Positions 26,930-35,694 of a stretch of 64,000 nucleotides of DNA are shown here, one piece after another. Numbering within the stretch: position 1 is the first letter of the stretch; each line of letters starts with the position of its first letter. The DNA comes from Glycomyces buryatensis. Lineage in GTDB: Bacteria > Actinomycetota > Actinomycetes > Mycobacteriales > Micromonosporaceae. Location: assembly GCF_004912275.1 (NCBI RefSeq), contig NZ_STGY01000073.1, positions 62,001 through 126,000 on the forward strand, read 5' to 3'. The notes beneath the pieces are model-generated. The model searched no databases. It was not told where the DNA came from and saw only the letters and a program-made list of their open reading frames with translations. Made by a program: the position numbers and the translations under genes.

Positions 26930-27838
26930 TCACTTGTTGGCGGTCTTGGGCGAGATTCCTGGCTTCCATCGTTTCGCCCGGTGGCGGTTCGGCCGTCCTG
27001 GCGGTCCTCCGGCCAGGCCACGCTCCCAGAGGTCGGTCTCCCACTTCTCGACGAGCCCGATCGGGGCGAGAATGATTGCGAAGGCCGTCGCTGCGAGGAG
27101 GACGAACCGTCGAAGCCTCCCGCCAACCAGGAGCTGCCAGACTTCCCGTGCGCCATCAGCAGCCGATTGTGTTGGATCGCCTGCGGTGATCGGTCCACCA
27201 TGACGGCGAAGCCATTGCCGTCCAGCAATCAGTAGTAGAAGGACCAGAGCCATTTGTGCCCCTGGAAGGGTGAGCCTGGGGAGGTCCTTTAGGGCGATGC
27301 CGGTCGAGGTCAGTATGCAGAACGGCCAGAACGCGGCCATGAGTTTGACGACCCGTCCTGACTCGGAGCCTTCCCCGATGCTCTCCTTCTGCGAGGGTGC
27401 GGCGACGAGCGGCCCGATCATGCCGATCAGGTGAGTGAATCCGATGAGGGTTGCAAGTTCGGGCGAAGGCCGCCAATCGAAGGCGGTGACCAGGATGACC
27501 GCGAGTGCGACGATGTAGGTGGCGATCGGTTGTTCTCTGCGACGAGCGCTGGAGGCGGCGGCTACTCCCGACCAGAGCCCGAGAGCGACCAGCGCGAAGA
27601 GCACTGTGAAGACGAGCGCGATGAGCGCCATCGGGGCGAGGACCTGCTCGGTATTGAGCGAGACGTTGGAGAGGCGCAGGCCGAGGGCGTAGTAGAAGTG
27701 ACCGTAGCCCTCAAGAACCCCGGCGTAGAGAAGGGTTGCGCTGCCGCCGAGGGTACCGGCGAAGGTGAGCAGATTCTTGGCGAGCGGGCGGTTCGCGTTG
27801 CGAAGGCTGAGTGGCCGTTCAGATGTGTTGGGGCTCAT
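26930..27838 (-). CDS. Multi-pass membrane protein of unknown function
   Basis: The 302-residue protein has about six to seven hydrophobic segments (for example NLLTFAGTLGGSATLLYAGVL near residue 22, the MALIALVFTVLFALVALGLW stretch near 70, and MALVLLLLIAGRQWL near 195) and a basic C-terminal tail. I recognise no family. It is the last minus-strand gene on the pilus side and is separated from the pilus operon by a cluster of 10-bp repeats, so it may be an independent unit. Start ATG 27838. Confidence 0.6.
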   Translation of the reverse strand: MSPNTSERPLSLRNANRPLAKNLLTFAGTLGGSATLLYAGVLEGYGHFYYALGLRLSNVSLNTEQVLAPMALIALVFTVLFALVALGLWSGVAAASSARRREQPIATYIVALAVILVTAFDWRPSPELATLIGFTHLIGMIGPLVAAPSQKESIGEGSESGRVVKLMAAFWPFCILTSTGIALKDLPRLTLPGAQMALVLLLLIAGRQWLRRHGGPITAGDPTQSAADGAREVWQLLVGGRLRRFVLLAATAFAIILAPIGLVEKWETDLWERGLAGGPPGRPNRHRAKRWKPGISPKTANK

Positions 27839-27883
27839 GGATTTGATGTTTGCAGGTCAATGCGGCGAGCGGGGTTCACGCTT

Positions 27884-27949
27884 GGTGATCGGTTGTGAAC
27901 GGGCATAGCCGGTCACAAGCGGTCACATGGGTGCCGTGTTGTGATCGCC
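27884..27949. repeat. YGTGANCG repeat cluster at the end of the pilus operon
   Basis: Two adjoining 10-mers (27884-27893, 27894-27903; the first begins GGTGA) are followed by a CATA spacer and two inverted 10-mers (27908-27917, 27918-27927). A fifth copy lies at 27940-27949 inside the 3' end of the LysM-BTAD gene. The unit is TGTGANCGNN. The mirror arrangement around a 4-bp spacer looks like a multimeric protein-binding site. The same unit recurs near 48.8-49.0, 58.0 and 58.8 kb. Confidence 0.75.
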
Positions 27950-30487
27950 GGTTGCCCAGAGACGTTGACCTCGGCGAGCTTTTTGGGCTCCGACCTCGTC
28001 TCCGATAGCGGTGCGGGCTTCAGTGAGGGCGGTCCAAGCATCGGGACGGGTGCGGTCAATGGCGGTGGCCCGTTCCAGGACGGCAATGGCGGCGGCTGGA
28101 TCGTCCTCGGCGTTGTGGAATGCGGCGAGGTGGAGGCAGGTCGTATACGCGGCTCGCCGGAGTTCGGCGCGTCTGTCGCTGAGCCAGTCGTCGTCGAAGC
28201 CTTCGGCGAAGTCGCCGCCGTAGTGGGACAGGGCGCGTGTGAGGTGGTCGCGGCGTTCGGTATCGGTGGTGCTGGCGGCGGCGAGGTGACGCTCGTGCTC
28301 GAAGTCGGCCAGGTCGCAGGCAACGTATTCATGGAGACGGTAGCGCTCGGTCTGGTCGTCGTGGACGATGACGCGAATGTCGAGACCGGTGGCGTCCTTG
28401 ACATCGCGTCGGGCGTCCGAGGTGATGGTGCCGAGATGACCTCGGGCCTTGTCGACGTGGGAGTCGCCGACGACGGTTTCGAGGAGGTCGTCGAGTGTTC
28501 GCCCTTCGGTGTCGAGCGCGAGTGTGGTCAGCAGCAGGAGGCTTTTGCGGCGTCGCCATTGGACCGGCCGGTCTTGCCAGAGCAGTGCGGGGGTGCCGAG
28601 GAGTTTGAGCCGGAGATCGCCCTGTTCTGGCAGCGGTGCTGGTGCGGGTTTCGGTTCAGGGGCTTCAGCCTCGGGGCGCGCGGCTGGTTCGGAAGGCTGG
28701 GGATCTGACGGTTCCGGAGGATCGGTCGGTGTGGGCTCTGGATCGGCTGTGGCGGTGAGGAGTTCGGTAAAGGTGGTCTGGTCGGCGATATAGCAACGGG
28801 TGATCTCCTCCAGGCCGGAGCCTTCAGGACCGGTGGTGGTGACTGTGCCGTCGGCGGCGAGCGTAAGTTCGCCGCCGTCCCAGGGCCCAAGGATCAGCGC
28901 TCCATTCAGGTCGTGTTTGAGAACTTCGGCCAGGTGCGTTGCCTCGTCTCCCGGTGGTTCAAGGAGCAATAGCAGGGGCGGAAGGTCGATGCGGCCGGCG
29001 TTGAGGTCGTAGACGGGATCGTCCGCGCGTTCCTCCGCCGCCTCGATCGCGGCGCCGACGTCGGGGACGATGTTGAGGCTCGCCGGGGCCTCGGCGGAGT
29101 CGAGACCGATGGTCTCGGCGACGCTGGCCGTGATGACGATGGGGACCTGTGAGGAGACGGCGGTCAGGACGGTGGCGCGTGCGGCTCCTGCGGCTCCGGG
29201 CCCGGTAAGCCCGAGGCCGTCTCCGGTCCAGTCGAGCATGGAGGCTTCTGCGGTACGGGAGGGCCCGGCAGTTCCGAGGGGAAGGACAGTGTCAGTTGCA
29301 GTTGTCGGTTGCTCCTCTCCGTCGAGCAGGGTTTCCAGGTCTGCCAGGCGCCCGGTGAGGGTCTCGCCTGTCGTGCCTGGGTCGGAGTCGGTGCGGTCGC
29401 GGCGGCGTTTGGCGAGGACCAGGAGGCTGAAGGCGGCTCCGAACGCGAGGAAGGTCCCTGCCGTTAGCCAGAGTCCGACTGGGGCCGCTGCGGTGTCGAT
29501 GGCGGAGTTGTCATCTGTCGGTGGCGCAGCGGCACTGGTCGATCTGTCGGCATCAGAGCTGGGGTTCTCGGTCGGTGTGGGTTCAGCGGTGGCTGTTGGC
29601 GCGGGGATCAGTCCGTCGTCGGTCCCCGGTGTCGATGTCTCCTCGCTCGCGGTGGAGGGACTTTCGGACGGTGGGTCTGCTTCGGGTGTGGGGGCTTCGG
29701 TCGGGTCTGGGGCGGCTTCGCTTGTGGGTCCGGGGCTCGGATCTTCCGATGGCTCAGCGGTGTTCGGTGTCTCCTCTGCCGGTTCGTCGGTGGCCGCTTC
29801 GTCGACGGGGATCGTGAGTTCCCAACCGGGATAGATCTCGTCCTCGTCGGTGAGCGTCCCGCCGACCTCCTGGGGCACGCCTTCGTTGGCTTCGTAGATC
29901 TCCTGCCAGCGGAGCGGGTCGTCCAGGTAGTCGTCGTCGGCGGCGATGTCCCAGAGCGTGTCGCCGCCTTCGACGACATGCGTGACCTCCTCGGTGTCGG
30001 CTTGCTGCTGTCGAGCTTGATCGCTGTCCGTATTCACGTTCGCGTGGGTGTCTTGTTCCGCGTGCTGCTCGTCGGCAGGGTTGATCGGGGCGGAGACCGA
30101 TGCCGGGTCGGCGGCGGCTGACGTTGGTGCTGCCGCGGTGGCCGGGCCTGCGGCGAGGACTGCTGCGATGAGGACGGCGGCGAGCAGCCTGAGCGGGCCG
30201 CGGGACGTTGGCTTCGCGGTTGGCGTTCCTCCCGCAGGGGTGTGGATCTGGGCCCAGGTTTCGAAGGCGAAGGCGCGCAGGAGTGCGGCCCACAGGAGCC
30301 ATCCGGCGATGGCGAGGGCGTTGAGCAGGAGCCGGTCTGAGACGGGGCGGGTGGCCGCCGCCCAGACCTCGTCGAGTCCGGGCAGGTGATCGGGCAGGGG
30401 CCAACCGATCTGGACCAGTAGGACCGGCGGCCCTGCCAGGACGGCGGCGACGGCGATGAGGGCGGCCGTGGCCTTGAAGAACTTCAT
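27923..30487 (-). CDS. Membrane-anchored LysM and BTAD-domain protein of the pilus operon
   Basis: An 854-residue multidomain protein: three hydrophobic segments (about 6-28, 53-75, 98-118), an extracytoplasmic LysM domain (168-228, HVVEGGDTLWDIA to YPGWELTIPV), a long Pro/Glu/Thr-rich linker, a fourth membrane segment (about 340-362) followed by KRRR, a cytoplasmic region, and a C-terminal transcriptional-activator-like (BTAD) helical repeat domain (about 730-850). LysM domains bind peptidoglycan; BTAD is usually found in SARP regulators. Similar proteins occur in actinobacterial Tad loci. ATG 30487 overlaps the previous stop (ATGA); the longer frame upstream is rejected. Its role in pilus assembly or wall sensing is inferred. 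Confidence 0.78.
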   Translation of the reverse strand: MKFFKATAALIAVAAVLAGPPVLLVQIGWPLPDHLPGLDEVWAAATRPVSDRLLLNALAIAGWLLWAALLRAFAFETWAQIHTPAGGTPTAKPTSRGPLRLLAAVLIAAVLAAGPATAAAPTSAAADPASVSAPINPADEQHAEQDTHANVNTDSDQARQQQADTEEVTHVVEGGDTLWDIAADDDYLDDPLRWQEIYEANEGVPQEVGGTLTDEDEIYPGWELTIPVDEAATDEPAEETPNTAEPSEDPSPGPTSEAAPDPTEAPTPEADPPSESPSTASEETSTPGTDDGLIPAPTATAEPTPTENPSSDADRSTSAAAPPTDDNSAIDTAAAPVGLWLTAGTFLAFGAAFSLLVLAKRRRDRTDSDPGTTGETLTGRLADLETLLDGEEQPTTATDTVLPLGTAGPSRTAEASMLDWTGDGLGLTGPGAAGAARATVLTAVSSQVPIVITASVAETIGLDSAEAPASLNIVPDVGAAIEAAEERADDPVYDLNAGRIDLPPLLLLLEPPGDEATHLAEVLKHDLNGALILGPWDGGELTLAADGTVTTTGPEGSGLEEITRCYIADQTTFTELLTATADPEPTPTDPPEPSDPQPSEPAARPEAEAPEPKPAPAPLPEQGDLRLKLLGTPALLWQDRPVQWRRRKSLLLLTTLALDTEGRTLDDLLETVVGDSHVDKARGHLGTITSDARRDVKDATGLDIRVIVHDDQTERYRLHEYVACDLADFEHERHLAAASTTDTERRDHLTRALSHYGGDFAEGFDDDWLSDRRAELRRAAYTTCLHLAAFHNAEDDPAAAIAVLERATAIDRTRPDAWTALTEARTAIGDEVGAQKARRGQRLWATGDHNTAPM

Positions 30488-30924
30488 AACGGAGCCTCCA
30501 CGAGGGTGCCGGACGAGGGTTCGGCGGTCTGGGTTGCCGTGACGTTCCAGGTGCCCTGGCCAATGACGTCGAGCAGGATCGGGTCCCAAGTGGTCTCGAT
30601 CGTGACGGTGACGGCTTCAGGTGTGGCGCTGGCAGATCCGGAGTGTCCGGAGTCGGTGAGGTAGTCCAGGGCCGCGCTTTTGGCTGCGGCCGGATCGAGC
30701 CGGGTTTCACCGGTGGCGCGCCAGTGGGCGAGGTCGATTTCGGCCGCGCCGGTGCGGGCGGCTTCGGCGGCGACGCCTCGGGCGGTGGCCTTGGTCGTGA
30801 TGCCGAGCCCGGCGTCGAAGACGAGGGCAGCGACGGCGAACAGCGCGAGAGTGAGACCGACGATGTAGACGGTGGCCCCGCCCTCGTCCGGCCATGGCTT
30901 ACCAGGCTCAGTTTGGGCACTCAT
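30484..30924 (-). CDS. TadG-like pilus-assembly protein
   Basis: A short N-terminal cytoplasmic part ends in DEGGATVYIVGLTLALFAVAAL, the single membrane helix typical of Tad pseudopilin-like proteins, with an extracytoplasmic domain of about 100 residues. The 146-residue protein is smaller than proteobacterial TadG but fits the actinobacterial helicase/secretion-neighbourhood TadE-like class. ATG 30924 overlaps the preceding stop; its own stop overlaps the LysM-BTAD gene. It is part of the tightly coupled operon. Confidence 0.7.
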   Translation of the reverse strand: MSAQTEPGKPWPDEGGATVYIVGLTLALFAVAALVFDAGLGITTKATARGVAAEAARTGAAEIDLAHWRATGETRLDPAAAKSAALDYLTDSGHSGSASATPEAVTVTIETTWDPILLDVIGQGTWNVTATQTAEPSSGTLVEAPL

Positions 30925-31334
30925 AGGTCGGACCGCCACGTGTCGATGCGGGCCGTGCCGGTGGCCGTCAAGGTCCAGGTGGTGCCGTCGAACCCCGGCG
31001 CGTTGAGCGTGGGGACCTCGCAGGTGAGTGTGACGGTCACGGTGTCGCCTGGCGCGAAGTTCTCCAGGTCGACCGAGATGTCGAGCCCGGTGCAGGCGCT
31101 CGCGCTGGACGTCGCGGTGGCTTCGGCAGCGGCGATGGCATCGGCGCTGGTGCGTTGGAGACTGGCGTCGCGCGCGGCGTGGTAGGCGGCACCGGCCAGG
31201 TCGATGTCGGCGGCGATGAGCCTGGTGACGACGACAATGAACAGCATGATCGCTACCGGGACCGGGAAGACCAGGACGGTCTCGACAGTGCTGGAACCGT
31301 CGTCCCTCCCGTCTCCTGGATGTCTGCGTCTCAT
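30921..31334 (-). CDS. TadE-like pilus protein
   Basis: The 137-residue protein begins with a charged segment and GSSTVETVLVFPVPVAIMLFIVVV, matching the TadE pattern (small residues, E at position +5-like, then one helix). An extracytoplasmic Thr-rich domain follows. It overlaps both neighbours by 4 bases. It is a likely minor pseudopilin. Confidence 0.75.
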   Translation of the reverse strand: MRRRHPGDGRDDGSSTVETVLVFPVPVAIMLFIVVVTRLIAADIDLAGAAYHAARDASLQRTSADAIAAAEATATSSASACTGLDISVDLENFAPGDTVTVTLTCEVPTLNAPGFDGTTWTLTATGTARIDTWRSDL

Positions 31335-31732
31335 GCCGGTTCCGTCTCGAACTCGGCTTCGACCGGCGCGGTTTGGGTGACCGTGACCGGCAGTGTCAGG
31401 CCGGGAATGAGCTCGACCGCGGTGCCCGACAGAGTGACCGTAGCGCTGGCGTCGTCACGGCCGGTCGTGATGTCGAGACCGTTGAGGCCGCCTCCGAGGT
31501 CGTTCACCGATTCGAGGGCGACGGTGGCGGCGTCGTCTGCGGTGCCGTCGGCGGTTCGGAGAGCGGTGACGGCTTCGCCTGCGGCGGCGTGAGCGGTGTA
31601 GGCGGCGATGCCCCACAGCCCGGCTTGGACCACGATGAGCAGCATCAGCATGAGCGCAGGGGTGGCGATGACCAGTTCGACCGTCGCCGAGCCCTCGTCG
31701 GCTCCGTCCGGTGGCTTGTCGATGCGGGTCAT
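31331..31732 (-). CDS. TadE-like pilus protein, second copy
   Basis: DEGSATVELVIATPALMLMLLIVVQAGLW is the TadE signature (GSATVE-V then helix). The protein has 133 residues from ATG 31732, which overlaps the pilin-like gene's stop. The longer open frame upstream is basic and unlike any protein. Together with the previous two genes it forms a set of three single-helix proteins. Confidence 0.75.
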   Translation of the reverse strand: MTRIDKPPDGADEGSATVELVIATPALMLMLLIVVQAGLWGIAAYTAHAAAGEAVTALRTADGTADDAATVALESVNDLGGGLNGLDITTGRDDASATVTLSGTAVELIPGLTLPVTVTQTAPVEAEFETEPA

Positions 31733-31938
31733 TCGAGGAACCCGGCGGCTTCTTCGGCCCTGGAATTGATGGCGACGATGATGATTCCGGCGATGACCGC
31801 GATGGTCACGGCCGACATGAGCGCGATGATGATGGTCTTCTCGTCGATCTCGCCGGCGTCTCCGGTCGCGCGCAATCGATGCCACCGGTCCTGGAGGAAC
31901 GTTTTGAGGATGACTGAGGCAGTGATGAGGTAGTTCAT
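31729..31938 (-). CDS. Small single-helix protein, probable Flp-type pilin
   Basis: A 69-residue protein: polar N-terminus, then GEIDEKTIIIALMSAVTIAVIAGIIIVAI and a short polar end. Position (after tadBC, before the TadE-like genes), size and single helix match the major Flp pilin of Tad systems. The pilin consensus (G, then E at +5, then Y) is only partly met: a Gly-Glu and an acidic residue before the helix are present. The prepilin peptidase gene lies far away at 59.5-60.1 kb. Confidence 0.6.
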   Translation of the reverse strand: MNYLITASVILKTFLQDRWHRLRATGDAGEIDEKTIIIALMSAVTIAVIAGIIIVAINSRAEEAAGFLE

Positions 31939-31960
31939 GCGGTGCTCCAGGGTTGGTGCT

Positions 31961-32812
31961 TCAAAGTCCGGTGAGGACGGCGTATAGGGACGGGAAGAGG
32001 ACGAAGGTGAGGATGCCTGCACCGAACAGCACCAGCGGGAGGCTCATCTTCTCGGTGTCCGAAGCCTTGTCGGCCTCGATCTCGGCGACGCGGGCGGCGC
32101 GCATCGTCTCGGTCCGTGCCGCCAACGATTCGCGGACCCGCGCGCCCTCGTCTCCGGCGAGGCCGACTGTGGCGGCGAGCTGTTCGAACTCGGTGACCCC
32201 GATCCGATGTCCGAACTCGGCCAAGGCATCCCAGGGGCGCTGGCCGATCAGGCGGGCCCGCTCCAGGACCGCTGCCACGGCCTGCCACTTCGGGACCGTG
32301 CCCGCGCGGGCCGATTCGTAGATGGCCGAGGACAAGCCCGCGCTGCCGGACAGTGCGATCACGACGAGGTCCAGGTAGGAGGACAAGACGTGGCGGTACT
32401 CGACTCGGGCTGCGTCGGCGGCCCGGTGCACGGCCATTTCTCCCGCTAGGTAGGCGATGGCGGCGGCGAACAGCCCGGCCCAGACCGGCAGCATCCACGT
32501 CACGCCAGCTCCGGCAAGTACAGCCAGTCCCGCGAGCACGGCCGGGGCGAACGTAGCGGCGAAGGTCGTGATGGCTTGGCGTCGAAGGTGGCCTGTGACG
32601 CTTCGACCCAGGCAGGCCAGATCGGCTCGGGTGCGCTTCGACGGCAGGCCGACCTTCACGGCGACGCCGGTCGCCTCGGTGCCTTCGTCGGCGCCGGACA
32701 GTCGGGCCAGGGCTCGGTCGAGCTGTCGGCGACGCGGTTTCAGCCCGGCCAGGGCCACCCATGCGCCGCCGCCGAAGACCGCGCCGAGCAGGACCGCTGC
32801 TGTCACGCTCAT
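31961..32812 (-). CDS. tadC: TadC-like type II secretion F-family membrane protein
   Basis: TadB and TadC form the inner-membrane platform of the Tad pilus. This 283-residue protein has an N-terminal helix, a central GspF-like helical domain (HVLSSYLDLVVIALSGSAGLSSAIYESA) and a C-terminal helix (LPLVLFGAGILTFVLFPSLY). ATG 32812 overlaps the tadB stop (ATGA); the upstream extension of the frame is not used. Confidence 0.8.
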   Translation of the reverse strand: MSVTAAVLLGAVFGGGAWVALAGLKPRRRQLDRALARLSGADEGTEATGVAVKVGLPSKRTRADLACLGRSVTGHLRRQAITTFAATFAPAVLAGLAVLAGAGVTWMLPVWAGLFAAAIAYLAGEMAVHRAADAARVEYRHVLSSYLDLVVIALSGSAGLSSAIYESARAGTVPKWQAVAAVLERARLIGQRPWDALAEFGHRIGVTEFEQLAATVGLAGDEGARVRESLAARTETMRAARVAEIEADKASDTEKMSLPLVLFGAGILTFVLFPSLYAVLTGL

Positions 32813-33648
32813 GCCGTGCTCCCGCCGAGGAGACGGACGGCTCGGGCCGGGGCGGAGAGGCTGGCGAGCCACCACAGCGCGAGCGCGTAGATGCCGACCA
32901 CGAGCGCCAACACCATCTGACCGGTCGCATTGCCGTACGGGGCCAGGAAGTCTCGGTTCAGGACGATCAGCCCGGCTGGGAAGATCAGGGCGACGGCGGC
33001 CATGATGCGGCTGGCCGTGCGAACCCTCGCCCGCGACGCCTGGATGCGCATGCGCACCGCCGCGCCTTCGCGAGCGGTGCGCGCTAGCCGCGAGAGCAGG
33101 TCGGACAGGTTCCCCGATTGGTTCGCGGCGGCGCTGAGTGCCATGACGGCCATGTCGGCGGTCTCGTCGTCGACAGCTCTGGCGAAGTCCGCCAGTGCAT
33201 CAGACAGCGATCGTCCGGCGTGGAGGTCGTCGGCGAGCGCGGCTACTTCGGCGCGGATGCGGGGTGGGGCGTAGGCGGCGGTTGCGGTGATGGTCTGTTC
33301 CAGCCCGGCCGCTGCTGCGAGGACGTCGCGGAGGCTCTCGATCCATGCTGCGATGGCGTCGATGCGTTCGATCTCGGCGCGGCCGGTCTGCTCGGACCCG
33401 AAGAGACGTGGTGCGAACCAGGCCAGCGCGCCCGCCGCGAGCGCGGCGACCGGCCAGCCGGTGAAGAGCCCTGCTGCTGTTGCGGCGGCGAGTGCGGCGA
33501 GGAGTCGCTTCCAGTGTTCGCGCAGCCAGGACCGCCGGGCGGTGTACTGCGCTGCGACGGTAGGTCGGTTTCTCAGCCCGAGTGCTGCTATGACCGTGCC
33601 GAGGCCGAAGACGGCGCCGAGCGCGAGGGCGGTCTGCACGGTGCTCAT
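32809..33648 (-). CDS. tadB: TadB-like type II secretion F-family membrane protein
   Basis: Partner platform protein, 279 residues: N-terminal membrane helices, the GspF domain with WIESLRDVLAAAAGLEQTI and the AGRSLSDALADFARAVDD segment, and C-terminal helices. It overlaps the ATPase gene upstream and tadC downstream by 4 bases each, which signals one polycistronic unit with coupled translation. Confidence 0.82.
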   Translation of the reverse strand: MSTVQTALALGAVFGLGTVIAALGLRNRPTVAAQYTARRSWLREHWKRLLAALAAATAAGLFTGWPVAALAAGALAWFAPRLFGSEQTGRAEIERIDAIAAWIESLRDVLAAAAGLEQTITATAAYAPPRIRAEVAALADDLHAGRSLSDALADFARAVDDETADMAVMALSAAANQSGNLSDLLSRLARTAREGAAVRMRIQASRARVRTASRIMAAVALIFPAGLIVLNRDFLAPYGNATGQMVLALVVGIYALALWWLASLSAPARAVRLLGGSTA

Positions 33649-34931
33649 CGGCGCATCACCGCCTGCTCAGGCCGCCAACCGGTGGCTGCCAGGCGGTCGC
33701 GAAGGCTCTCGGAGGGCGGTGAGGCCGGCGCCGCCCGACCGCCGGGGCCGGTGCGGAAGAGCTCGTTGCTGGTCACGGTCGATCCGTGCGCGCTGCACAA
33801 CTCTCGGATCGAGACCACCCGCCGGACACGGTCGGTGCCGCGCGAGAGGTGGACGACTAGGTGCACCGCTTCGGCGATGAGTCGCGCCACGGCCGTCTCG
33901 GTGAGCTGCGATGCGGCCTCCAGTCCGTACAGCATGAGCTTGGAGACTGCGCCTTCCGAAGAGGACGCGTGGATGGTCGATAGGGACCCGTCGTTGCCTT
34001 GGGTCATGGCGTGCAACATCGTGATGGTTTCCGCGCCCCGGACTTCTCCGACGAACACCCGTGAGGGGTTCATGCGCAGTCCGGCTCGGAACAGGTCACC
34101 GAGGCCGACTTCCCCGGCGCCTTCGAGGTTCGCCGACCGAGCTTGGAGTGCGACGACGTTGGCGTGCACGTCGGGGTCGCCGTCGAGGGCCAGTTCGTAA
34201 CTGTCCTCAATCGTCACGAGGCGTTCGGCCGGATCAAGCAGCGCGGCTAGGGAGCGCAGGAGCGTCGTCTTGCCGACGCCGGTCTCTCCGGAGACGACGA
34301 TGTTGCACCGGGCCCCAATCGCCGCTTTCAGCAGCCGCGTCATGGCCGGGGTGAGTACGTTGAGGCGTTCGAGCTCGGCGAGGTCGGCTTTCAGGTGGCG
34401 GTGGCGGCGGATCGATACTGCCGGGCGGCGGGAGACGGCCATGACCGCGTTCAGTCGTGACCCGTCCGGCAGCTGGAGATCGAGGATCGGCGCCGAGCGG
34501 TCCCAGCGGCGTTCTTGCGACGCGAGGCCGCCGCCCGCCGCGATCGAGCGGACCATCTCGATGAGCTCGCGGTCAGAGGAGGCGACCGGCGGGGCGGGCA
34601 GGTCGACGCCGCCTTTACGGATCCAGACGTTGTCGCACCCGTTGCACCAGATGTCTTCAACCGCTTCGTCATCCAGCAGCCGCGCCAGACCTCCGGTCCC
34701 GGCCAGGTTTGCCGAGACCTCCCTGCCCAGTCGTGCCCGCAGTGCTGGATCGAGCGGCGCGTCGCCGTCCATCAGACGCGCCCCGTTGTGGTCGCGCAGC
34801 ACCGCCTCGACGGCCATCGCCGCCGCCGCGTTCTGATCGGTGGGCAGCCCGTACTCGTCGGTCCGCTCGCGAAGCCACTCCCGCGCGGCCTCGGTCAGCG
34901 CCGCGATCAGGGCCGTTTCATCGATCGCCAT
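33645..34931 (-). CDS. tadA: TadA/CpaF-family secretion ATPase
   Basis: The hexameric motor ATPase of Tad pili. The 428-residue protein has an N-terminal helical domain and the RecA-like core: Walker A GETGVGKTT (from about residue 215), the Asp box VTIEDSYEL, Walker B-type GEVRGAETITMLHAM and the His box STIHASS. ATG 34931 lies just inside the end of the upstream ParA-like gene (14-base overlap); the much longer frame is a shadow of that gene. Confidence 0.92.
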   Translation of the reverse strand: MAIDETALIAALTEAAREWLRERTDEYGLPTDQNAAAAMAVEAVLRDHNGARLMDGDAPLDPALRARLGREVSANLAGTGGLARLLDDEAVEDIWCNGCDNVWIRKGGVDLPAPPVASSDRELIEMVRSIAAGGGLASQERRWDRSAPILDLQLPDGSRLNAVMAVSRRPAVSIRRHRHLKADLAELERLNVLTPAMTRLLKAAIGARCNIVVSGETGVGKTTLLRSLAALLDPAERLVTIEDSYELALDGDPDVHANVVALQARSANLEGAGEVGLGDLFRAGLRMNPSRVFVGEVRGAETITMLHAMTQGNDGSLSTIHASSSEGAVSKLMLYGLEAASQLTETAVARLIAEAVHLVVHLSRGTDRVRRVVSIRELCSAHGSTVTSNELFRTGPGGRAAPASPPSESLRDRLAATGWRPEQAVMRR

Positions 34932-35694
34932 CGGCTGCTCCAGTCGGGTGCGCTTCGACGGCGAGCGCGGCCTTCGGCACCGACCGCAGACGCTCGGCCA
35001 CGGTGGAGGCGAGTCGGGCCCATTCCTTCGCGGCGCGTCGACGGGCGCGGCCTCGGACCGCACCGTAGACCACCTCGGGGGCAGGCATCGCTCCCAGCAC
35101 TTCGGCCCGCTCATACTCAGCGAGCGCGGCAGCTACCTCGCTTGGCAGGTACTCACCGCCCGCGCACACCACGAGTACCGGCCCGGCTCGGCGGGCCGAT
35201 AGTCCTGCCAAGTGGCTGCGCATATGCGCCACTGCGGAAACCGAGCCTTCGACCAGCAGCACCGCCACCTCGGCGTACTCGACCAGATTCCACACCGGCG
35301 ACTCGGGCCAGAGCCTGCCGACATCCGCAAGGGCCACGCCCGCAGCCGGGTTGAGCGCCTTCGAGGCCGGCGGGCTCACGACCGGCAGTGCGGCGGCGAC
35401 CTGCCGACCGCCCGGCGGCGCGCACACCACCCCCACCCGGCGTCCGACCACCTCCAGGTGCTGGACGCCGTAGACCAAGGGCTCCTCGCCGACTCCTCCG
35501 GCATCCGCCGCCGCAGCGACTTCGACGAGACCAGGCCGGAACGGAACGCCCCACCGCGCCGCCACGTCACCGCCGGTCGGATCGACCTCCACCACTCCGG
35601 CCGTCTGTCCGTCCGGCCACCACGCCGCCAACGCCAGACTTGTGGCCGTCACCCCGACCGACCCTGAAACTCCTGCCACCGCAACAAGACTCAT
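34918..35694 (-). CDS. ParA/MinD-like protein, probable TadZ
   Basis: TadZ/CpaE proteins position Tad pili. This 258-residue protein begins SLVAVAGVSGSVGVTATSLALA, a deviant Walker A in which the usual GKGG(V/I)GKTT lysines are absent, so ATP binding may be weak or lost. The VVEVDPTGGDVAARW switch segment follows. The gene lies between the SAF-domain gene and tadA, the usual place for tadZ. Assignment rests on fold pattern and position. Confidence 0.65.
   Translation of the reverse strand: MSLVAVAGVSGSVGVTATSLALAAWWPDGQTAGVVEVDPTGGDVAARWGVPFRPGLVEVAAAADAGGVGEEPLVYGVQHLEVVGRRVGVVCAPPGGRQVAAALPVVSPPASKALNPAAGVALADVGRLWPESPVWNLVEYAEVAVLLVEGSVSAVAHMRSHLAGLSARRAGPVLVVCAGGEYLPSEVAAALAEYERAEVLGAMPAPEVVYGAVRGRARRRAAKEWARLASTVAERLRSVPKAALAVEAHPTGAADGDR

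Noticed and set aside
27941-29834. Plus-strand open frames opposite the LysM-BTAD gene
   Set aside because: Ser/Val/Gly-rich shadows of the linker-coding sequence without start signals.
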